Source: a bacterium (GTDB lineage Bacteria > Cyanobacteriota > Vampirovibrionia > Gastranaerophilales > Gastranaerophilaceae). From it: 33,744 nucleotides of DNA. A model generated the notes under the pieces. The model made no database searches. It was not told the DNA's origin and saw only the letters and a program-made list of their open reading frames with translations. The position numbers were made by a program, and so were the translations under genes. Positions 1 through 7,484 of this stretch are shown in pieces. The stretch lies in contig JAFVAR010000013.1 of assembly GCA_017480425.1 (NCBI GenBank), positions 1 to 33,744 on the forward strand. The letters are read 5' to 3'. The first letter of the stretch is position 1. Each line of letters begins with the position of its first letter.

Positions 1-175
1 CAGCGTAAATATTGAGAATTTAACTTCTTCCCGTTCTACATTGCAGGACGCTGATGTTGCAAAAGAATCAAGTAATTTTATAAAATCACAAATCTTGCAA
101 CAAGCTTCCGCTACACTTCTTGCAACTGCAAATCAGACACCTTCTCTTGCTCTAAGATTACTCGGTGCAATGTAA
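1..175 (+). CDS. Flagellin, C-terminal end (partial)
   Basis: The window opens inside this gene; the reading frame starts at base 2 and ends with TAA at 173-175, giving 57 residues. The translation carries the typical flagellin C-terminal D0 helix: 'SRSTLQDADVAKESSNF', then a 'KSQILQQASATLLATANQ' stretch, ending in LALRLLGAM. The pattern S-R-x-x-x-x-DAD-A-K-E and Q-I-L-Q-Q-A is diagnostic for the flagellin C-terminal domain, which forms the inner core of the filament with the N-terminal helix. The N-terminus, the central variable domain and the promoter lie outside the window. No terminator hairpin follows; only 38 bases separate the stop from the next start, so read-through into the TrmB-like gene is possible. 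The DUF115/Maf gene close downstream fits a flagellin-glycosylation locus. Confidence 0.9.
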   Translation, partial: SVNIENLTSSRSTLQDADVAKESSNFIKSQILQQASATLLATANQTPSLALRLLGAM

Positions 176-180
176 CAATA

Positions 181-207
181 TTGCAGCAGGAAAAAATATG
201 CTATAAT
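181..207 (+). promoter_or_regulatory. Extended -10 promoter, TrmB-like gene
   Basis: A perfect extended -10, TGcTATAAT, lies at 199-207, with a TTGCAG -35-like box at 181-186 (15-base spacer). The start codon at 214 is only 6 bases past the -10, so the transcript should begin at or next to the A of ATG. This predicts a leaderless mRNA, and it argues against the upstream in-frame TTG at 181 as the start. Confidence 0.6.
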
Positions 208-213
208 TTACCT

Positions 214-1038
214 ATGGCAGATTTAATTGAGAAATTAAAAGAGATTGGGCTTAATACGTATGAAGCAAAAACTTATGTTGCGCTTCTTAAAAAATATCCG
301 GCAACCGGATATGAAGTTTCAAAGCTTGCAAATATTCCACAATCAAGGACTTATGATACCCTTAAGGCATTGGAAGATAAAAACATTGTTGTTGCAACAA
401 ATACCAAGCCTGTTACTTATACTCCGATTAAGCCAAAACAGTTAACAAGCCGTGTAAAGAAGAAAATGGATTCAACAATCAATTTTCTTGATAAGCATCT
501 TCCAAACGTAAAAGACGACTACAATGAGCCGATAATTACAATCGCAGGAAAACAAAATATTAATGATAAAATAATTGAAGTTATAAGAAATGCCAAGCGG
601 GAAATTTACATAGAAATTTGGTCACAAGACTTTAAGATATTTGAACAAGAACTTTTAGACGCATATAACAGGAATGTGGAAATACGAGTTGTAGGGTATG
701 ACAATTTGAATCCGAGATTTGGACTTGTATTTCAGCACGCTTTTGCAAGAGATATTGAACTTTCTTTAGGCGGAAGGATGATAATTATTGCAGTTGATGA
801 TAATGAAGGTATAATCGGAAAAATATCATCATTAAAAAATGATGTTGAAGATACAAATATTATTTGGACAAAAAACGAAGGAATTGTCTTTATTATAAAA
901 GAATTTATAGTACACGATATGTATTTGATTGATGTAGAAGAAAATCTTGTTGAACAGATGAAATACATATACGGAAAAGGATTCAAACGTTTAAAAGACA
1001 AAGTTCTGGGCTCTAATGCAACTTATATGATTCACTAA
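214..1038 (+). CDS. TrmB-family transcriptional regulator
   Basis: Predicted 274-residue cytoplasmic DNA-binding protein. Residues about 1-75 form a winged helix of the TrmB type: 'LIEKLKEIGLNTYEAKTYVA', then 'YEVSKLANIPQSRTYDTLKA' as the recognition region. Residues from about 105 resemble the phospholipase-D-like effector domain of TrmB proteins ('NAKREIYIEIWSQDF'). In known TrmB proteins this C-terminal part binds sugars; the ligand here is unknown. The frame is open back to a TTG at 181, but ATG 214 is preferred because the promoter -10 ends at 207 and homologues begin near this methionine. There is no Shine-Dalgarno sequence. It sits directly after flagellin and converges on the DUF115 gene, so a role in flagellar or surface-glycan regulation is possible but is inferred from position only. 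Confidence 0.8.
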   Translation: MADLIEKLKEIGLNTYEAKTYVALLKKYPATGYEVSKLANIPQSRTYDTLKALEDKNIVVATNTKPVTYTPIKPKQLTSRVKKKMDSTINFLDKHLPNVKDDYNEPIITIAGKQNINDKIIEVIRNAKREIYIEIWSQDFKIFEQELLDAYNRNVEIRVVGYDNLNPRFGLVFQHAFARDIELSLGGRMIIIAVDDNEGIIGKISSLKNDVEDTNIIWTKNEGIVFIIKEFIVHDMYLIDVEENLVEQMKYIYGKGFKRLKDKVLGSNATYMIH

Positions 1039-1072
1039 TAAAAGTCAATTCTGTGTTTTAGCGCTATTCCTG

Positions 1073-2752
1073 TTATATTAAGTGATTTTTTTGGAGCATA
1101 TCAATTATTATTTTAATTCCTGTTTTTGTATCTTCGATAAATCCTTCGGCAAGTCCGTCATCCATTTTTGATTGCAGAACCTTAATAACTTCTGCTTGCA
1201 TATACTGATAAAGAAGAGATGATTTTACAATTGCCGATACAAGGGCAGGAGAAAATGTATTTTTTGATAAAAGCTCTATAACATCATTTATTAATTTTAG
1301 TTCATCTTGTGACCAAGCTTGTGTTTCAATTTTAAATGGCATAGCGGTATTCAGTATCATAGATGTTGTATTGGAAACAACGTTAAGCGGAATGTTTTCA
1401 AATTGTACATTTTTCATCCCTTGAATATCTGCACCAAAAGTAGTTGTATTGTAAATTTCAGAAAAATTAAGGTCTTTTATCATTGCTTCAAAATGTTGTA
1501 TAAAGGTTGCAAAGTCTTCCCTTGATTCAACCATTTCTCCGGTTACAGATTTAACCTTTGTTATTCCTTTAATTTGATCTCCTCCAAGATTTATTTTACC
1601 ATCAGCAGTTCTGTTTGCAGTCTCACCTGAGGAGTACATTACATCTCCTTTAATAGCTAAATCCAGACCGGAAAATATTATTTTTTCAAATCCCATTTTT
1701 ACTGCTGCAATAAAGGCAAGAGTTGTTGTTGAACCGCCGCATTCATAAGAAATTAAACTTTGATTATATTGGAGGAGTTTTTTTATAACAGTTTCATTTC
1801 CGGTAAATGATAAAAATATTCTCTTGAAATTTTTTTGCAGAATACCGGAATCGGATTTTAAATCCATTATGCAATTTACTTTCGGAATCCAATCTTCCAA
1901 ATTTGTGAAAGAAGCATCCAAGTTTTCTGCATCCAGACATACAACAAAATCAGGAATTATATCATTTGCAATAAGAGTTCTAAATACTCTGTTTACTGCA
2001 AATATTACATATTTGTCACGGTTTTCTTTAATTTTTTGTATATTGTCTTGGAAAGACGGCCCTGCAGCTATAATAAGTGCAGTTTGTCCGATAAATTTGT
2101 TCTCTAAATCGCAAAGCTTGTAAACTGATGAACTATTAATTGCCTTAATATTATTCAGTATGTTTTTGAGCCAAATTCTTGAAAATTTAAGGATTGTATT
2201 AACATCAACCATTTTACTTCTGCAAGTATCATAAACTTTTTGAGTGAATTCAAGCAGTTCTTGGCTTTTTGCGATTGCATAATTATTGAGATAGACCACC
2301 TCAACTTTATCTTTTGTTATGTATGTTTCGTTTAATTTCTTTATAATTTCGTCGGCTTTGTCAGTAATAAAAACTCTTCCGCTTGAAAGAATTTCAGAAA
2401 TGTCAACATTATTCAGTACGAAATGTAAAAGTTTTATGTCAGGTTCGTATACAAATATTTTTGAAGGGTATGTATTGTAAACTTCATCAAGCAAATAACA
2501 AAGTCCTATACCAAAAGTTACTATAATGTCATTTGAACCCATAGGTTGCTTGATCGTATCACTAAGCATTTTTCTTATAGCTCCTCTGGGGTCATTTACA
2601 TCATCAATAGGGAAATCATTTTTCATAAGCAGATAATCATTAGTCGGGGTCATACAAAATGAAATATCCCATCTGGATTCTTCCAACGTTAATTCGTTTA
2701 AACGGGACTTGAGTGCTTGATTATCAATAAGCTCCATATTTTTTTTAAACAT
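1073..2752 (-). CDS. DUF115 / Maf-type motility accessory factor (putative flagellin glycosyltransferase)
   Basis: A 559-residue protein of the MAF_flag10 (DUF115, 6-hydroxymethylpterin pyrophosphokinase MptE-like) family. The core starts near residue 220 with 'QTALIIAAGPSFQDNIQKIK', then 'VIFAVNRVFRTLIANDIIPD' and a FVVCLDAE strand, the Rossmann-like nucleotide-binding segment of this family. A second conserved segment around 350-380 reads YECGGSTTTLAFIAAVKMGF, followed by IIFSGLDLA. The N-terminal 200 residues resemble the family's accessory domain. Maf proteins are known to be required for, or to catalyse, transfer of nonulosonic acids (pseudaminic or legionaminic acid) to flagellin. The nearby flagellin gene supports that role here. 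The start ATG follows a GAGG Shine-Dalgarno with 6-7-base spacing. No nonulosonate biosynthesis gene is in the window. Confidence 0.85.
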   Translation of the reverse strand: MFKKNMELIDNQALKSRLNELTLEESRWDISFCMTPTNDYLLMKNDFPIDDVNDPRGAIRKMLSDTIKQPMGSNDIIVTFGIGLCYLLDEVYNTYPSKIFVYEPDIKLLHFVLNNVDISEILSSGRVFITDKADEIIKKLNETYITKDKVEVVYLNNYAIAKSQELLEFTQKVYDTCRSKMVDVNTILKFSRIWLKNILNNIKAINSSSVYKLCDLENKFIGQTALIIAAGPSFQDNIQKIKENRDKYVIFAVNRVFRTLIANDIIPDFVVCLDAENLDASFTNLEDWIPKVNCIMDLKSDSGILQKNFKRIFLSFTGNETVIKKLLQYNQSLISYECGGSTTTLAFIAAVKMGFEKIIFSGLDLAIKGDVMYSSGETANRTADGKINLGGDQIKGITKVKSVTGEMVESREDFATFIQHFEAMIKDLNFSEIYNTTTFGADIQGMKNVQFENIPLNVVSNTTSMILNTAMPFKIETQAWSQDELKLINDVIELLSKNTFSPALVSAIVKSSLLYQYMQAEVIKVLQSKMDDGLAEGFIEDTKTGIKIIIDMLQKNHLI

Positions 2753-2827
2753 AAAAACCTCAATTTACATATAAGGTATCATATTTTGGGGTATATGTAA
2801 AGTTAATAGAATTTTATGATTGGGTTA

Positions 2828-3745
2828 TTATTTATTGTTGTTTTCTGCAAATCTTGCATCAACTGCTTCTTCAAATTGCTTAAATATATCACTGCCGACA
2901 AGCTGCTCCAGTTGAGAGCGTTTCTCAAAATATGTTCCCCTTGCTTTTACCTGTTCATCAAGCGCTTCTCTGTAAAAAGTATCTGTTATCATAATGACTT
3001 CTTTTGATTGGTTTTGAGCAATTTTGTAGTTGTGTTCTCTTTGTTGTACCATTTTTGCAGTCATATCATACAGCAATCGTGCTGTCATGTAGTCATAATA
3101 TATATCTACAATTTTCTGTTGTAGTTCATCAACTTTTCTTACAAGAATAATCATGTCAGCATCGGTTACTTGAGTGTATTTATAATTTAACGCTTTTGTA
3201 TCCTGAGACATTATGCCCAGAGTATTTCCGCCAATCAGTGCTGCCCCCGCAAATGCCGGATTTCCGCTGCTCGCCCCTATAAATGTTGACATTCCGGCAA
3301 TTGTTGTCAAAACTTTTTTTATTGCTCCGTCGTCAGGTTTATCTTTATCCGGATTTGAAAGTTTGTATATTGCAAATTTTATTGTATCACTTTTCATCGC
3401 AGCTCCTTGCCACAATAGTGATAAATCGGCAAGCATGTCGTTATAATCAAGCTCTATTGATTTTGAGATATCCAAAGCCATGCTTTTTATGCTTAAGTCA
3501 GCATAAGTAAGTCCTTCTTTTTTATCTTCTTTTGTTGATATTGTAGGTACTATATCGGAATTCGGAACGGATAAGTCAATTTGGTTGCTTGTATCCATTG
3601 CTTTTTCAGGAATATCCACAGTCCCGAAACGGTACATTATGTCCATTGGAGATTTTATATCTATCAATTGAACTTCTGCATTAGCCGGCAGAACAGCAAA
3701 ACTTGTGATTAGTATAAGTGATGCAATAATCTTATTTTTTAACAT
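2828..3745 (-). CDS. Secreted alpha-helical protein, downstream member of a tandem paralogue pair (TolC-like hairpin?)
   Basis: A 305-residue protein of unrecognised function. Residues 1-23 are a signal peptide ending PANA, so it is exported. Residues 105-130 hold a block, DLSLLWQG...IKFAIYKLSNPDK, that matches the upstream gene. Residues 140-180 are hydrophobic and Gly/Ala-rich. Residues 195-285 are a long two-helix stretch (YYDYMTARLLYDMTAKMVQQ ... ARGTYFEKRSQLEQLVGSD) whose turn and LVG end recall half of a TolC-family hairpin. TolC proteins are longer, so it may be a half-size relative or something else. The ATG at 3745 is chosen over an in-frame upstream ATG at 3802 because it has AGGAGG 5 bases upstream and starts the signal peptide. 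It overlaps the upstream gene by 14 bases, so translational coupling is likely. Confidence 0.65.
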   Translation of the reverse strand: MLKNKIIASLILITSFAVLPANAEVQLIDIKSPMDIMYRFGTVDIPEKAMDTSNQIDLSVPNSDIVPTISTKEDKKEGLTYADLSIKSMALDISKSIELDYNDMLADLSLLWQGAAMKSDTIKFAIYKLSNPDKDKPDDGAIKKVLTTIAGMSTFIGASSGNPAFAGAALIGGNTLGIMSQDTKALNYKYTQVTDADMIILVRKVDELQQKIVDIYYDYMTARLLYDMTAKMVQQREHNYKIAQNQSKEVIMITDTFYREALDEQVKARGTYFEKRSQLEQLVGSDIFKQFEEAVDARFAENNNK

Positions 3746-4592
3746 TATTGCCTCCTTTATTTTGTTTACCGTCTTCTTTGTATAAAACGGAGTTGAAATC
3801 ATATTGATACATCTCCAACGAGTCTACGGCAGTTTTACCGGCTAATCTTTGTAATTGTATATGATATTTCTTGGCAGCTTGTTCAAGGTTAAATTCCTGA
3901 ATTCTCATAGAATCATATCTGGAAGATGAGATTGCAATTTCAAGGATATCACTCCCTTCTAGAGCATTAGAGTAATTTTTTGTATACAAAAGCATTTTTG
4001 AGCGGGTATCTTTAAGAAGCCCTAGAGTGTTTTTGTAGTTATAATATGCACTTATTAAAGTATCCTGCAATGCTTCTACCATACCTGCAAGTTCAATTAA
4101 TTCCGTATCAGTAAGCGGAGTTTCTTGAGGTACGTTCTTTTTGTTAAGTAAGCCTTGCGCAAGTCTGCCTGCCGAAAAGGCTGCTGTCTGTGTGCCATAG
4201 CTTGCACCCATAAGCGTCGGTACAAACGATGCACCGGAAACGATTGCCGATAAAGTTTTTGCCATTAATGATGAATGTATTCTTCTCTGTGACTCCGGTG
4301 TGGCAAGCTTTTTTAGTGCAAACTCAATTACTTGATTATTTTCTACCGTTCCCTTCCATAAAAGTTCGAGGTCTTTAATATCGTGCTCTTTTTGTTGTTC
4401 AACAAGGCTTTCAAGTTCTTCAGAACCGTTTAAGAGCAATGAGCCTTTAATTTCTTTAGAAGAATTTTCAATTTCAATTTCAGGTTTCTCAATACTATTC
4501 TTATCAAGCGTAACAACATTGCCGTTTATTGCAAATGCGCACTCTGACAACATAAAAGTAAATATTAAAAATGCTCCCAAAAACTTCTTCAT
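3732..4592 (-). CDS. Secreted alpha-helical protein, upstream member of the tandem paralogue pair
   Basis: A 286-residue protein of unrecognised function. Residues 1-21 form a signal peptide (MKKFLGAFLIFTFMLSECAFA). Residues 74-100 (DLELLWKGTVENNQVIEFAL) align with DLSLLWQG at residue 107 of the downstream gene, followed in both by a Gly/Ala-rich hydrophobic segment (about 110-147) and a long helical pair (about 160-255: ALQDTLISAYYNYKNTLGLL ... AAKKYHIQLQRLAG). The two genes therefore arose by duplication. The ORF extends upstream to ATG 4655, but 4592 is preferred: it begins a good signal peptide and lies 6 bases after a TATAAG -10, which would make the mRNA leaderless. ATG 4607 is in frame but overlaps the -10. 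The C-terminus is Lys/Gly/Asn-rich and overlaps the downstream start. Confidence 0.65.
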   Translation of the reverse strand: MKKFLGAFLIFTFMLSECAFAINGNVVTLDKNSIEKPEIEIENSSKEIKGSLLLNGSEELESLVEQQKEHDIKDLELLWKGTVENNQVIEFALKKLATPESQRRIHSSLMAKTLSAIVSGASFVPTLMGASYGTQTAAFSAGRLAQGLLNKKNVPQETPLTDTELIELAGMVEALQDTLISAYYNYKNTLGLLKDTRSKMLLYTKNYSNALEGSDILEIAISSSRYDSMRIQEFNLEQAAKKYHIQLQRLAGKTAVDSLEMYQYDFNSVLYKEDGKQNKGGNNVKK

Positions 4593-4598
4593 AACATA

Positions 4599-4628
4599 CT
4601 TATACATTAAAACATGTATAAAAATCAA
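4599..4628 (-). promoter_or_regulatory. Promoter of the paralogue pair
   Basis: Read on the minus strand: -35 TTGATT (4623-4628), 18-base spacer, -10 TATAAG (4599-4604) preceded directly by TG. The ATG at 4592 comes 6 bases after the -10, so a leaderless transcript is expected. No ribosome binding site is present before that ATG. Confidence 0.5.
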
Positions 4629-4681
4629 ATTATTAATTTCAAAATGTAAACCCATGCCAAAACCGTTACATTATTAAGCTT

Positions 4682-4710
4682 TTTGCAAAAGAATTTTTAG
4701 ATGTTATGAT
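4682..4710 (+). promoter_or_regulatory. nrdG promoter
   Basis: TTTGCA (4682-4687), 17-base spacer, extended -10 TGtTATGAT (4702-4710). Transcription would start near 4717, just before the purine-rich GGGGAGAGG at 4720-4728. Confidence 0.55.
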
Positions 4711-4743
4711 TATTCATACGGGGAGAGGTGTAATTAAAAAATC

Positions 4744-5235
4744 ATGAATTATCACAATATAACTAAGGACGATATGCTAAACGGAGACGGATTAAGAGTT
4801 GTTTTGTGGGTAGCAGGTTGCACTCATCATTGTCAAGGATGCCAGAATCCGATAACTTGGGATGTAACAGGCGGTATTCCGTTTGATGACAGTGCAGAAC
4901 AAGAATTATTTGAGGCTTTAAGTAAAAAATATATTGAAGGAATAACTTTTTCAGGCGGAGATCCTCTCCATCCTTTTAATAGAGAAGAAGTGTTCAGACT
5001 GGCTAAAAAAGTTAGAGAAACATTGCCTGAAAAAAATATATGGCTGTATACCGGTTTTTTGTGGGAAGAAATTAAAGATATTCCGGAAATTTCGCTCATG
5101 GATGTTGTTGCAGAAGGTAAATTTGTTGAGGAGCTTCTTGATCCAAAAATTCATTGGGTAGGAAGTTCAAATCAGAGGGTAATTGATGTTAAACCGACGC
5201 TTGAAACAGGTCAAATAGTTTTACATAATACATAA
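4744..5235 (+). CDS. nrdG: Anaerobic ribonucleoside-triphosphate reductase activating protein
   Basis: A 163-residue radical-SAM enzyme that makes the glycyl radical on NrdD, the oxygen-sensitive class III ribonucleotide reductase. The [4Fe-4S] motif CxxxCxxC is visible as CTHHCQGC (residues 26-33), preceded by 'LNGDGLRVVLWVAG' as in NrdG. Later come FSGGDPL (SAM-binding GGD motif) and WLYTGF. Length and start (MNYHNITKDDMLNGDG) match the family. GGGGAGAGG lies about 15 bases from the ATG, rather far, but the only nearer start-like codon (GTG 4729) runs straight into TAA. NrdD is not in the window, so the pair is split. Its presence implies anaerobic DNA-precursor synthesis. A bidirectional terminator follows directly. 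Confidence 0.9.
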   Translation: MNYHNITKDDMLNGDGLRVVLWVAGCTHHCQGCQNPITWDVTGGIPFDDSAEQELFEALSKKYIEGITFSGGDPLHPFNREEVFRLAKKVRETLPEKNIWLYTGFLWEEIKDIPEISLMDVVAEGKFVEELLDPKIHWVGSSNQRVIDVKPTLETGQIVLHNT

Positions 5236-5262
5236 AAAAGAGGCATATATGCCTCTTTTTTT
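5234..5262. terminator. Bidirectional intrinsic terminator
   Basis: A self-complementary hairpin with core GAGGCATATATGCCTC, flanked by six A on the left and seven T on the right. It works in both directions: for nrdG on plus and for the small gene ending at 5261 on minus, whose stop codon (5261-5263) lies at its edge. Confidence 0.85.
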
Positions 5263-5647
5263 AAATGAAGTATTTTTCTAAATCTTTAATTCTTTCCGGG
5301 GTTATGCTGTGCTTTGCACCTGCTTCGGAATGGTAGCTGTATGTCATTCCTCTTCTTGGCAGCAGATGAAGTGAATCTAAAAATTTGGCGATTTTAGAGC
5401 CTTCTTTTACAAGGCTGATTTTTATTTTATATAATTTTTGTCCACGATAGTGATTTAAATCTTCTGAATGCGATGTACGTTTGGAAAGTCTTGCAACAAC
5501 GTCATATCCGTCTGTTAGTTTTTTAAATAAATCCTGATTTCTTTCCATCGTATATAGCAATGTGTCAGGCCACTTATTCGGTTTTATCATAATGAGTCTG
5601 CCTTGAAAGCTGTTTTGATTTGTAGTACATACCGGGGTAATGTTCAT
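5261..5647 (-). CDS. Small hypothetical protein with N-terminal MNI...SFQG motif
   Basis: A 128-residue protein with no domain I recognise. It starts MNITPVCTTNQNSFQG; a short polar Asn/Thr-rich lead followed by SF-x-G is common at the N-terminus of gut-melainabacterial hypothetical proteins (recalled family knowledge, not searched). The rest is basic and compact ('LLYTMERNQDLFKKLTDGYD', 'RGQKLYKIKISLVKEGSKIA', 'LPRRGMTYSYHSEAGAKH'). There is no signal peptide and no membrane segment. The start is supported by AAGGAG followed by a 7-base spacer. It ends in the terminator shared with nrdG and is divergent from the uracil-DNA glycosylase gene. Function unknown. The 325-residue protein at 30 kb begins in a similar way. 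Confidence 0.7.
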   Translation of the reverse strand: MNITPVCTTNQNSFQGRLIMIKPNKWPDTLLYTMERNQDLFKKLTDGYDVVARLSKRTSHSEDLNHYRGQKLYKIKISLVKEGSKIAKFLDSLHLLPRRGMTYSYHSEAGAKHSITPERIKDLEKYFI

Positions 5648-5708
5648 TGTTTGTTCTCCTTTTTTACCATGCTATTTATTGTATATATAAAACTCAAAAA
5701 AAATATTT

Positions 5709-5737
5709 TTGCTAGTATATTTACAAAAGGCTATACT
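5709..5737 (+). promoter_or_regulatory. Promoter of the uracil-DNA glycosylase gene
   Basis: TTGCTA (5709-5714), 17-base spacer, TATACT (5732-5737). Predicted start near 5744, giving a leader of about 36 bases with only a weak AAGAG before the ATG at 5780. Confidence 0.5.
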
Positions 5738-5779
5738 TTAATCTTTAATATTAATATTACAAAATATAAGAGTTTGCAA

Positions 5780-6364
5780 ATGTACGAAGAACTTGAGAAA
5801 GTAAAACAAAAATGTCTTAATTGTCACAAATGTATTCTTGGGCAAACAAGAAACAATATTGTGTTTTCTGATGGTGTTCCAAATGAAAAACTTATGCTTA
5901 TAGGGGAAGCTCCAGGATTTTATGAAGATAAGGAAGGTAAGCCTTTTGTCGGCAAAGCCGGTCAACTTTTAGACAAAATTTTTGAATCGGTTGGTCTAAC
6001 CAGAAAAAAAGACGTGTATATTTGTAACACAGTAAAGTGCCGCCCTCCTGAAAACAGAAATCCTCTGCCGGAAGAAAAAGATGCTTGCTGGGAATTTTTA
6101 AAGGAACAAATTGATATAATTCGTCCCAAAATAATTCTTTTATGCGGAAATGTTGCAGTTCAATCAATTTTGGGTAATATCGGAGGTATTACAAAAATCA
6201 GAGGTAAGTGGTTCCAGGGTGATGAAAAGGTTTATGGGGCAAAATTGATGCCGATTTTTCATCCTTCATATCTTTTGAGAAATGATTCAAGAGAAAAAGG
6301 AAGTCCTAAGTGGTTGATGTGGCAAGATATTCAAGAAATCAGACGAGAATTTGATAAATTGTAA
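5780..6364 (+). CDS. Uracil-DNA glycosylase, family 4 (Fe-S)
   Basis: A 194-residue DNA repair enzyme that removes uracil from DNA. Family-4 signs: an N-terminal Cys pair (KCLNCHKC) and the downstream Cys pair YICNTVKC that together would hold the [4Fe-4S] cluster, the catalytic/uracil-binding GEAPG motif in LMLIGEAPGFYED, 'GKPFVGKAGQLL', the conserved KCRPPENRNP loop, and HPSYLLR near the C-terminus. The frame stays open to an upstream ATG at 5603, but the added 59 residues overlap the divergent gene and are not family-like. ATG 5780 gives the normal family start and length and fits the promoter at 5709-5737. It is followed by dprA after 43 bases. dprA has its own promoter, so they are probably separate units. 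Confidence 0.88.
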   Translation: MYEELEKVKQKCLNCHKCILGQTRNNIVFSDGVPNEKLMLIGEAPGFYEDKEGKPFVGKAGQLLDKIFESVGLTRKKDVYICNTVKCRPPENRNPLPEEKDACWEFLKEQIDIIRPKIILLCGNVAVQSILGNIGGITKIRGKWFQGDEKVYGAKLMPIFHPSYLLRNDSREKGSPKWLMWQDIQEIRREFDKL

Positions 6365-6373
6365 ATTCAATAA

Positions 6374-6400
6374 TTGACAAAATATAATTTATGTTACAAT
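6374..6400 (+). promoter_or_regulatory. dprA promoter (leaderless type)
   Basis: TTGACA (6374-6379), a short 15-base spacer, and extended -10 TGtTACAAT (6392-6400). The dprA ATG at 6408 follows after 7 bases and has no Shine-Dalgarno, so the transcript is predicted to start at the start codon. Confidence 0.6.
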
Positions 6401-6407
6401 CATTTTT

Positions 6408-7484
6408 ATGAATATAAAATATTGGGTAGCATTTTCGTCGATAGAAACACTTGATTCTAATTTTGTTCAAAGGTTATATAACTATTTTGGAGATATAGAA
6501 GCAGCTTTTAATGCTTCTTCAAAAAGTTTGGAGCAAATAGAGGGACTAAGTGCGAAGAAGGCAAAAGAATTTTTATCAATTAGAGATAAAATTAATCTTG
6601 ATAAGTGTTATGAGGAGGTTGAACGCCGCAATATAAAAGTACTTACTTTTGACGATAAACGATATCCTTACATGCTGAGCCAAATCTCTAATCCTCCCAT
6701 GGTTTTATATTACAAAGGTGATTTATTTGAATGTAACTTGGAGAGAACGGTTGCATTTGTAGGTTCAAGAAGAGCCAGTTTGAACGGCAGAGATAGTGTA
6801 AAAAGAATTATAGAAGATTTTAAAAACACGGATATTTGTATTGTTTCAGGTCTTGCTGAAGGTATTGATGCGGTTTCTCATCGCAGTGCGATTGAAAACG
6901 GATTAAAAACAATAGGTGTTATAGCAAGCGGATTCGACTTCAGTTATCCTGCATCAAACAGAGATTTGTATGAAAAGCTTGAACATGGATGTGGTGCGGT
7001 TGTTACGGAATATTATCCGACATTTGAACCGATTAAATTCAGATTCCCGCAAAGAAACAGAATAGTTACAGGTTTAAGCTACGGTACAGTTGTTGGCGAG
7101 GCAGCTATAAAGAGCGGTGCCCTGATTTCTGCAAATTTGACTCTGGAACAGGGCAGAGAACTTATGTGTATTCCGGGTTCAATTAACAATAAAAATACAG
7201 AAGGAATATACAAATTGTTAAAAAATGGGGCAACAATGATTACAACAGGAGAGGATATATTAAATTCATTAAATTGGGAAATAAAAAGAGACTGTGAAGT
7301 TACAAAGAATATATCCGCACAATATTTGCCCATTTGCGATATAATAAATATCGAACCGAAAAGTTTTGATGAACTTCAAGCGGAAACAGGCATGGATACA
7401 GATGAACTTTTGACTGCACTTACCATGATGGAGGTTGAAGGTTTAATTAAACAAACAGAAGGGGATAGGTATAAAAGAGCATGA
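6408..7484 (+). CDS. dprA: DNA-processing protein DprA (Smf)
   Basis: A 358-residue protein that loads RecA onto incoming single-stranded DNA in natural transformation. Residues 1-60 form a SAM/helix-hairpin-helix region ('YFGDIEAAFNASSKSLEQIE'). The Rossmann-fold core follows from about residue 100: VAFVGSRRASLNGRDS, then 'CIVSGLAEGIDAVSHRSAIE', IGVIASGFD.SYPASN, 'FRFPQRNRIVTGLSYGTVVG' and GALISANLTLEQGRE, all classic DprA motifs. Residues about 300-358 look like the C-terminal winged helix (DELQAETGMDTDELLTALTM). It overlaps topA by four bases (ATGA), so the two are translationally coupled, the same dprA-topA order found in many bacteria. No other competence gene is visible here. Confidence 0.93.
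   Translation: MNIKYWVAFSSIETLDSNFVQRLYNYFGDIEAAFNASSKSLEQIEGLSAKKAKEFLSIRDKINLDKCYEEVERRNIKVLTFDDKRYPYMLSQISNPPMVLYYKGDLFECNLERTVAFVGSRRASLNGRDSVKRIIEDFKNTDICIVSGLAEGIDAVSHRSAIENGLKTIGVIASGFDFSYPASNRDLYEKLEHGCGAVVTEYYPTFEPIKFRFPQRNRIVTGLSYGTVVGEAAIKSGALISANLTLEQGRELMCIPGSINNKNTEGIYKLLKNGATMITTGEDILNSLNWEIKRDCEVTKNISAQYLPICDIINIEPKSFDELQAETGMDTDELLTALTMMEVEGLIKQTEGDRYKRA

Noticed and set aside
1824..2123. Plus-strand open frame inside the DUF115 gene
   Set aside because: It is an antisense shadow of a clear coding gene with no ribosome binding site or recognisable domain.
5603..5779. 59-residue N-terminal extension of the uracil-DNA glycosylase
   Set aside because: It overlaps the divergent small gene's start and has no family resemblance; the promoter at 5709-5737 lies inside it and ATG 5780 gives the normal family start.
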